Positions 34,721 to 39,977 of a DNA stretch of 39,977 nucleotides are shown piece after piece (positions within the stretch are counted from its first letter, which is position 1; every line of letters starts with the position of its first letter). Under the pieces are notes generated by a model. The model worked only from the letters and a program-made list of their open reading frames with translations. It had not been told where the DNA came from and searched no databases. The DNA is from Hyphomonadaceae bacterium. Its GTDB lineage: Bacteria; Pseudomonadota; Alphaproteobacteria; Caulobacterales; Hyphomonadaceae. The DNA lies in NCBI GenBank assembly GCA_028285145.1, contig JANQQC010000050.1, positions 1 to 39,977 on the forward strand, read 5' to 3'. The translations under genes were made by a program, and so were the position numbers.

Positions 34721-35344
34721 CTATTCTTCGACTTCTTCTTTGCGGCCTTCGTAGACCTTGTCCACGATGCCAAATTCGACGGCTTCTTCCGCCGTCATGA
34801 AGGTATCGCGGTCGAGTTTCCGCTCGATCTCATCGTACTCCTGACCAGTATGTTTGACATAAATCTGGTTAAGTCGATGTTTTAGCTCGATAATTTCCTC
34901 GGCATGCCGTTCGATATCGGTTGCGACGCCGCTATACCCGCCGGATGGCTGGTGCACCATGATCCGGGAATTCGGCAGCGCTGTTCGCATGTCTTTTGCG
35001 CCTGCCGCCAGCAGAAGCGAGCCCATTGAAGCCGCCTGACCGATGCAAACCGTCGAAATCGGGCAGCGGATGTACTGCATTGTGTCATAGATCGCGAGCC
35101 CCGAAGAGACGTATCCGCCCGGGCTGTTGATGTACATGTCGATTCCCTTTTTCGGGTTTTCCGACTCAAGGAAGAGCAGTTGCGCGGTGATCAGTGCTGC
35201 CATGCCATCATCGACAGGGCCGGTGATGAACACGATGCGTTCGCGGAGCAGGCGGGAGAAGATGTCGAAGGCGCGTTCGCCGCGGCTCGACTGCTCGACA
35301 ACCATTGGAACAAGATTCAGGGCGGTCGGGAGGGCGTCGCTCAT
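34721..35344 (-). CDS. clpP: ATP-dependent Clp protease proteolytic subunit ClpP
   Basis: ClpP forms the tetradecameric proteolytic barrel. The 207-residue protein has the catalytic triad Ser106 (GQAASMGS), His131 (MVHQPSGG) and Asp180 (KLDRDTFMT), plus [20 protein letters not shown] (20 residues) in the handle region. A short N-terminal propeptide before about residue 13 is expected to be removed. The start has only a poor ribosome binding site. A sigma-70-like promoter and a palindrome lie within 90 bases upstream. Confidence 0.98.
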   Translation of the reverse strand: MSDALPTALNLVPMVVEQSSRGERAFDIFSRLLRERIVFITGPVDDGMAALITAQLLFLESENPKKGIDMYINSPGGYVSSGLAIYDTMQYIRCPISTVCIGQAASMGSLLLAAGAKDMRTALPNSRIMVHQPSGGYSGVATDIERHAEEIIELKHRLNQIYVKHTGQEYDEIERKLDRDTFMTAEEAVEFGIVDKVYEGRKEEVEE

Positions 35345-35372
35345 GGGAGGGCTTTCAGCTTTGGCTTGGATA

Positions 35373-35391
35373 CGAACAGGAATGCTGTTCG
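35373..35391. repeat. Palindrome in the clpP leader
   Basis: CGAACAG (35373-35379) and CTGTTCG (35385-35391) are perfect inverted arms around GAATG. Relative to the predicted clpP promoter it lies within the first transcribed bases, so it could be an operator or a 5' mRNA hairpin that stabilises the transcript. Confidence 0.45.
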
Positions 35392-35404
35392 TGGCAGAGG
35401 TCGT

Positions 35405-35433
35405 TATATTTGTCCACGCCGCGCAGGCTGCAA
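35405..35433 (-). promoter_or_regulatory. Candidate housekeeping promoter of clpP
   Basis: On the minus strand TTGCAG (35433-35428) and AATATA (35410-35405) are 17 bases apart; a TATAAC shifted by two bases is an alternative -10. It lies about 60 bases ahead of the clpP ATG, between it and the small upstream ORF. Confidence 0.4.
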
Positions 35434-35449
35434 GCCCCTAAAGGCATTC

Positions 35450-35611
35450 TCAGTCGGTTGGGAAGGGTCCACTGCACGGATGCCAGTCGCTCTCTTTCCG
35501 GTCGCCGTTCTTCTTGGAGTTGTCAGATCGGTCCCGGCTGAACAGGCTCGATAGCCGTCCTTTGAAGGGCTTCGTTTCCTTGACGGTTTTGGAGCGCTCT
35601 TGCTGCTTCAT
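35450..35611 (-). CDS. Small basic hypothetical protein upstream of clpP
   Basis: I do not recognise this 53-residue frame. It is rich in Lys, Arg, Ser and Asp (KPFKGRLSSLFSRDRSDNSK in the centre), contains a single Cys near the C-terminus and has no hydrophobic segment. What supports it is a strong GGAGG eight bases before the ATG at 35611. The frame extends 26 codons farther upstream without a good start signal. It stands between the caspase-like gene and clpP on the same strand. It could be a real small protein, perhaps a disordered or adaptor-like one, or a chance frame in a spacer of 382 bases. Confidence 0.4.
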   Translation of the reverse strand: MKQQERSKTVKETKPFKGRLSSLFSRDRSDNSKKNGDRKESDWHPCSGPFPTD

Positions 35612-35726
35612 CCTGCTTTCCTCCCAGATGTCCCCGAAAGCAAACAATGGGCCATGCTGAGCTTGAGTGATTGCCAATAGATTAATCATGCTAGGATTCT
35701 CGTGATCGCGATTTGCGCGGTATCAA

Positions 35727-37940
35727 TCAGTACCGAAGCGGAACCTCTACGAGATCGCTCTGACTGCCATCCTTGTATGTCAGCCGCACAAATGCTGATG
35801 CGGGGCGCTCATCCAGCTCAGCATAGATCTCCGCGTCGGATGTAATGGCACCGGGATTGAGCGGGTCGCAGGCGGGCAGTGGCCACTCTTTGTCGGGTGT
35901 GCCGCCGCTAAACGTATACTCGATCTTCTCCAAGCCGCAGGAATGGGTCAGCAGGTGCGTGAAGTAGACCAGCGTGCGTCCATCGTAATCGCGGCCTGCA
36001 ATCCACGCGTTGCGCGTAATCGCCAGAATTTCCCGAGAGCTCTCGACGAACCGAATGGCCGGATCGAAGTCATAGGCAAACGGACCCTGCTCACCGCCAT
36101 TCACATCGACGTACTTCACCTCGACCGTCTGCGCTTCGGCTCCGAGAGGAAGCTCGAAAAAAGTCATCGGGGCCGGCTTGCCGGTGCGCGGGTCCTGTCG
36201 TCCCCAAAAAGCTGTTTCCACGAATGTCCCGGTCGACGCGGTCTTGTAGCTCAGCGAGACCACAGCCTCAGTCGGCGTTGCATTTATGGTCCAGCCGGAA
36301 TTGGAATACATTGCCGAAAACGTGACGGGTGAAACATCGGCCGCGGATGCATAAGCTGCCCAGCGACGGTCAGCATCCGCCCGCCAGTCGACCAGCAGGG
36401 AATCGTCCAGAAACCACTTCTGAAGATCGCCTGCCGCGTCCGCATCCCGGAAAGCAGACAACCATTTCTTCTCTGCTGTCTTGTCGGCATTCGTCTGCTG
36501 CCCGAGCCGATCGAGCGAATAGAGTCTTGCAAGTTCGAAGTAGACCGGCCCGAAATCAGCTGTCTCGCTCGCAATTGTCTCCAGCTTGGTGCGCCGCGCT
36601 TCGCCCGGCAGCACGGTTGCGTGCACAAGTTGCGCAGCCGCGGTGTTCGGATTTCGGCGTGCAAGATCGGCGTAGATTTCCCGCGCGCCGATCAGGCCTT
36701 CCTGCGCCTTCAGCGTCGCAACATAAGCCAGATGGATGTCGACCGCATCCGTACCTGCAGCAATGGCGCGCTCATACATTCTGCGCGCATTCAAGCTGTC
36801 ACCGCGCCGCTCATAGACTTGCGCATTGTTATAGAAATCGGTCACGCTTTCCGGATTGTCGATCACGCCGCCAAGCCGGGCGAGCCCTTCCAGACTCGCT
36901 GTCAGCTCCTCAAGGGCTTGGAGCGTCCGGTCGATTGAGTCGCTGCCGGCATCGCCGCCGACCTGCCGTGCCGCCGCGCGCTCTTCTTTAGTGGGACGCA
37001 GCACGGCCATGGCGCGGGCTTCGCCGCCCAGGAATGTGTCAGGATACTTCTGCGCGAAGTCCAGATAGGCTTCCTTCGTGTCGGCCTGAACCGCAGCGCG
37101 CCAGTCTGCCAGTTCCTGATCGTTCGCCGAGCCCGGACCCTTGGTCTGAACCGATGCGTCTTCAGGGCAGGACACAAAGCAGAAATCTTCGGTCAGCCCC
37201 GGCGAGACAAAGGGTAGGGAGGAGTTCTCTCGCGTTTGGACCACATCTCGAAGCGCAAGCTCAAAGGCGCGGCTCGCGACCTGCCGAGGGGTCTGGATGT
37301 GCGTAGCGATGGCGCTCGCAAATGCGCCATCATCCGGGGCCGTTGCCCCATCCGCTGTTGCATAAGCGATGAACAGGCCGGGCCGCATCGGCACCGGGCT
37401 GAAGCCTTTGTCGCCCGCGCCGCCCAGCGCCTTGTTGCCGGACGTCAGCGGCAGCGTATTCCGGCAGGCATCGGAAATGATGAATATGCTGCGCGCCTCC
37501 ACCGAGGAGAGGCTCTTGATCACACCCGTGAGTGGCACGCCTAAAAGCGGCAGCTGCTCGGCGCTTTCAACGGCGGCATCAGATGGGACGAGGTAATTTT
37601 CGCGCTGACCGGCCGATTCCGCCGAGGCTCCGTGACCGGAATAGTAGAAGAAACCGACACCTTCGCCGCCAGCCGATTTCAGCCGGGCGGTGAACTCGGC
37701 AAGCCCCTGCAACATGGCCTGTTGGGTGCCGTCCTTGACCACGATGATATCATCCGGCGCAAACCGGGCGCGTGTCAGCGCGACGGCGATACCATCCACA
37801 TCCTCATGCGGATTGTCGAGCCGGCCCACCACATCCGGATAGGCTTCGTTGCCGATGAGCAGGGCGATACGCCGCTCCTCGGCATGGGCGGTGGAGACGA
37901 GCAGGGCGAGTGCGGCAGCCGCCAGAACAAGAAAACGCAT
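35727..37940 (-). CDS. Exported caspase-like (peptidase C14) protein with TPR-like C-terminal region
   Basis: This 737-residue protein has a clear signal peptide ending at AHA (residue 20). The caspase-like domain covers about 22-260: it starts RRIALLIGNEAYP, and has the catalytic His103 in FFYYSGHGA and Cys159 in FIISDACRN, with Asp157 two residues before the Cys as in Arg/Lys-specific metacaspase relatives. The middle (about 270-560) is helical and Ala-rich, with YNNAQVYERRGDSLNARRMYERAI and similar helix pairs that look like TPR/Sel1-type repeats. The last 190 residues are beta-rich with YKTAS and FVRLTYKDGSQSDLVEVPL, without a family I can name. It lies 23 bases after the trypsin-like gene, so the two exported proteases are co-expressed. 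Substrate unknown. Confidence 0.88.
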   Translation of the reverse strand: MRFLVLAAAALALLVSTAHAEERRIALLIGNEAYPDVVGRLDNPHEDVDGIAVALTRARFAPDDIIVVKDGTQQAMLQGLAEFTARLKSAGGEGVGFFYYSGHGASAESAGQRENYLVPSDAAVESAEQLPLLGVPLTGVIKSLSSVEARSIFIISDACRNTLPLTSGNKALGGAGDKGFSPVPMRPGLFIAYATADGATAPDDGAFASAIATHIQTPRQVASRAFELALRDVVQTRENSSLPFVSPGLTEDFCFVSCPEDASVQTKGPGSANDQELADWRAAVQADTKEAYLDFAQKYPDTFLGGEARAMAVLRPTKEERAAARQVGGDAGSDSIDRTLQALEELTASLEGLARLGGVIDNPESVTDFYNNAQVYERRGDSLNARRMYERAIAAGTDAVDIHLAYVATLKAQEGLIGAREIYADLARRNPNTAAAQLVHATVLPGEARRTKLETIASETADFGPVYFELARLYSLDRLGQQTNADKTAEKKWLSAFRDADAAGDLQKWFLDDSLLVDWRADADRRWAAYASAADVSPVTFSAMYSNSGWTINATPTEAVVSLSYKTASTGTFVETAFWGRQDPRTGKPAPMTFFELPLGAEAQTVEVKYVDVNGGEQGPFAYDFDPAIRFVESSREILAITRNAWIAGRDYDGRTLVYFTHLLTHSCGLEKIEYTFSGGTPDKEWPLPACDPLNPGAITSDAEIYAELDERPASAFVRLTYKDGSQSDLVEVPLRY

Positions 37941-37963
37941 TCTCGGTTGTCCTCTGCCGAAGC

Positions 37964-39568
37964 TTACGGGCGTATCGTGTAGGCTGTGCTCGAAAAGCCC
38001 CAGCCCGGTTTCACAACAATGCTCTCGCCTTCCTCAATCGCCCGGTCTTCCAACAGGTTGAGCAGGTTCAGCGCGAAGCCGTTTGAGTCCGCACGGGTCG
38101 TCAGGCCCTCGCTCTTGGGCGTCCGGAAGCCTTCCGGCATGTCCACGTCGGACGGTATGACGAAGGCCATCAGCCGGCCTTCTCCGGCTGGGTCCGCAGA
38201 CGCGGGCAGAACGAAGTCGCCATGCTCGCGGCTCGGAATGGAGACCGTTTCTCCCGCCTCAACCAGACTATCGCCGGATGAGTAAGCGTTGGGGAAGATC
38301 TGGGTCACTTTCCCGCTTGCGCCGATGTCGAGCACCACGAGACGGCCCGCGATTGAAGACTCCAAATCAAACTCCAGCAATTCGCCTTCGGCAAAGTCGG
38401 GGCCCGTCTTGAGTTTCAGATCAATCCGGTCGGCGGCCGGTGCCATGTTGTCCATGAACTGGTCATGCATGGCGAGCATCATCTGGTGGTTGGTTTCCGG
38501 TGCAGCCTCGACAAATCGCGCATCGCTCACATAGCGGGTGATCCACTCTTCGAACGCTGAAACGCGCGTGTAGACGCCGTAGCTGTCTTCCTTGGCGCAG
38601 CCCCAGCCGTAGCTGACAACGCCGATCTGATAGGGCTGGTTGTTGCGGTCGAGCGCAACAAGAGGTCCGCCGCTATCGCCCTGACAGGAATCCTTGCCGC
38701 CGACCTTGTAGCCCGCGCAGATTTTCGTGTCCGGGTTGAACGCGCCCCATTGGTCCCTGCAGGTCTGCGAAGAGACCATCGGCACCACCGTCTGGAGAAG
38801 ATAACGCGAACCAGCGAGTACGGATTGTCCATCGAGCGTGCGATTGAAGCGTTGACGGCCTGTTGCGCCCGCTTCTGTCGGGTCTTCCTGAACGCCAAAG
38901 CCGGAGACGAATGCCCGTCCAAGTGCTTCGTCAGCATCTGATTCTGCGCTGGCGGACAGGGTCGCGACCGGTCCCTCCCAGGCACGGTCCAGCTTGATCA
39001 GCGCGAGGTCGTTCAGTTCAGCTTCCTGAGTCTGCAGATTGTAGGGTTTGTATTCGGGGTGAACCTTGATGTCGGTCACTTCGTAGATCTGCTCAACCGG
39101 TTCATTCGCGAGGTCGTAGGCCCCGACAACAACTTCGATCTTGCCGGTCGGTTCGGCCCAGAAGCCGCGAGAGGAGCGGCGGGACTCGCGCACGCAGTGG
39201 GCAGCGGTCAGCACCCAGCGATCGCTTATGACCGTGCCGCCGCAATAATAGCCGATGTCAGAGGACTCCGGCCGGCGCAGCGCGACATTGTAAGGCCAGT
39301 CGCCTGGGCAGGCGCGATCTCCGCCGACAATCTTCTTGGATGTGCCTGAGAGCCTGCCAAGGCGTTCGATCCAGCTGTCGAAAATGCTCGCAGCCGCGCC
39401 CATGGCATCGCTAGCAGTGGTCTCGCCATCAGGTGCGGCTGTCCCTTCGGCGGCGGCTTCATTTGCCATCTCGTCGTTGACGGTGAACTGACAGTGCGCG
39501 GGTGGGTCAGCGTACGCTACAAGAGGGGCCAGCCCGAATCCTAAAACCACGAGTAGAAAACCGCGCAT
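37964..39568 (-). CDS. Exported trypsin-like serine protease (S1) fused to a DUF4384-like domain
   Basis: The 534-residue protein has a signal peptide ending near VAYA (residue 20), a Thr/Ala-rich pro-segment (about 21-79) and an S1 domain that begins IVGGDRACPGDWPYNV at residue 80. The triad is His124 (LTAAHC), Asp187 (LNDLALIKL) and Ser299 (CQGDSGGPL). Asp293, six residues before the Ser, is the trypsin-type specificity residue, so it should cut after Lys/Arg. The segment before the new N-terminus is TSKK, itself a Lys site, so self-activation is possible. The C-terminal part (about 385-534) resembles DUF4384: ELLEFDLESSIAGRLVVLD, VTQIFPNAYSSGD and GETVSIPS. ATG 39568 follows GGAGGG. It precedes the caspase-like gene in one operon. 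Confidence 0.9.
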   Translation of the reverse strand: MRGFLLVVLGFGLAPLVAYADPPAHCQFTVNDEMANEAAAEGTAAPDGETTASDAMGAAASIFDSWIERLGRLSGTSKKIVGGDRACPGDWPYNVALRRPESSDIGYYCGGTVISDRWVLTAAHCVRESRRSSRGFWAEPTGKIEVVVGAYDLANEPVEQIYEVTDIKVHPEYKPYNLQTQEAELNDLALIKLDRAWEGPVATLSASAESDADEALGRAFVSGFGVQEDPTEAGATGRQRFNRTLDGQSVLAGSRYLLQTVVPMVSSQTCRDQWGAFNPDTKICAGYKVGGKDSCQGDSGGPLVALDRNNQPYQIGVVSYGWGCAKEDSYGVYTRVSAFEEWITRYVSDARFVEAAPETNHQMMLAMHDQFMDNMAPAADRIDLKLKTGPDFAEGELLEFDLESSIAGRLVVLDIGASGKVTQIFPNAYSSGDSLVEAGETVSIPSREHGDFVLPASADPAGEGRLMAFVIPSDVDMPEGFRTPKSEGLTTRADSNGFALNLLNLLEDRAIEEGESIVVKPGWGFSSTAYTIRP

Positions 39569-39772
39569 GCCACCCTCCGTCCGGTCCGCGTTTCGGTGAA
39601 AGCTGACGGTTAAGTAAGACGATAGCAAGGCGCGAAAGCGGCCTTACACGAAAGCGGCATGTTGTGTGTTGTCGAGGACGCAGGCTTCTATGCCACGCAC
39701 AAATGTCATAAGCCCGAGCCAACAGAGAATGGCAGGCGAGTGATCGCCGCGAAAGGCTTCAGGGAGAACACG

Positions 39773-39977
39773 ATGCGTGAGGTTCATCACTTCATCAATG
39801 GGACGGGCGTCAAAGGCGCATCAGATCGCTTCGGCGACATCTACAATCCCAACACCGGCGAGGTTCAGGCGCTGGTTTCGCTGGCGAGCGATGCTGAGCT
39901 CGCGAAAGCCGTGGACGCCGCCGAGGCTGCATTCCCAGCATGGGCCGCCACCAATCCCCAACGCCGCGCGCGGGTCA
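39773..39977 (+). CDS. mmsA: Methylmalonate-semialdehyde dehydrogenase (CoA acylating), N-terminal part
   Basis: Only the first 68 codons lie inside the window; the frame is open to the last base. The segment REVHHFINGTGVKGASDR followed by IYNPNTGEVQALVSLAS and AFPAWAATNPQRRAR matches the start of MmsA/IolA enzymes, which turn malonate or methylmalonate semialdehyde into acetyl- or propionyl-CoA in valine and myo-inositol breakdown. GGGAG precedes the ATG at good spacing. It is divergent from the trypsin-like gene, with 204 bases between them that hold no other feature I can see. A link to the inositol released by the phytase is possible but distant. Confidence 0.85.
   Translation, partial: MREVHHFINGTGVKGASDRFGDIYNPNTGEVQALVSLASDAELAKAVDAAEAAFPAWAATNPQRRARV

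Noticed and set aside
35373-35391. The clpP leader palindrome as a LexA box
   Set aside because: Alphaproteobacterial LexA sites are direct repeats GTTC-N7-GTTC; this is an inverted repeat with a different spacing.
1-39977. Mobile elements, CRISPR arrays, phage genes, rRNA
   Set aside because: I saw no transposase or integrase motifs, no regularly spaced repeats and no rRNA segments; neither tRNA is followed by an integrase or a repeated tRNA end.

Overview
The window comes from a chromosome that is very probably alphaproteobacterial. The evidence is a clear NepR-type anti-sigma factor, a textbook EcfG-type promoter (GGAAC-N16-CGTT) in front of a csbD-like gene, a clpP-clpX-lon block and two large TonB-dependent receptors. 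The overall style, with secreted beta-propeller phytase, sulfatase, RND pump and TonB receptors, suggests a heterotrophic, perhaps marine member of the Caulobacterales/Hyphomonadaceae side of the class. That placement is inference. I see no insertion sequence, CRISPR array, phage gene or rRNA gene.

Layout. (1) 23-99: tRNA-Asp(GTC). (2) 256-11928: cobalamin block. cobT-cobS-cobC-cobO overlap one another; a cobalamin riboswitch follows, then btuB, btuF, btuC, btuD, cobQ, cbiB and cobD run on the same strand with mostly 4-8 base overlaps; cobU faces them. Together they import corrinoids across both membranes, adenosylate them, amidate the side chains, attach aminopropanol and build the lower nucleotide loop. 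No gene for corrin-ring synthesis is present here, so the block looks like uptake, salvage and late assembly. (3) 12111-17560: an ACAD11-like acyl-CoA dehydrogenase, divergent from a TonB receptor followed by a beta-propeller phytase lipoprotein. (4) 17565-25317, minus strand: GST-like protein, sulfatase and TetR regulator form one tight unit. Downstream lies an RND adaptor-pump pair whose candidate promoter carries a perfect palindrome. (5) 25396-29870: cytoplasmic GH36 alpha-galactosidase divergent from galT-galK. (6) 29889-30670: stress section with the EcfG promoter, csbD-like gene, terminator, an orphan nepR and tRNA-Val(TAC). (7) 30700-35611, minus: clpP, clpX, lon plus a small basic ORF ahead of clpP. 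(8) 35727-39568, minus: an exported trypsin-DUF4384 zymogen followed by an exported caspase-like protein. (9) 39773-end: the start of a methylmalonate-semialdehyde dehydrogenase.

The points most worth a second look are: the exported trypsin/caspase pair; a GalT that seems to have lost the ligands of both metal sites known from the E. coli enzyme; the lone nepR next to a csbD gene with a perfect EcfG promoter; and the palindrome over the -10 of the RND operon, just beyond a TetR gene coupled to a sulfatase.
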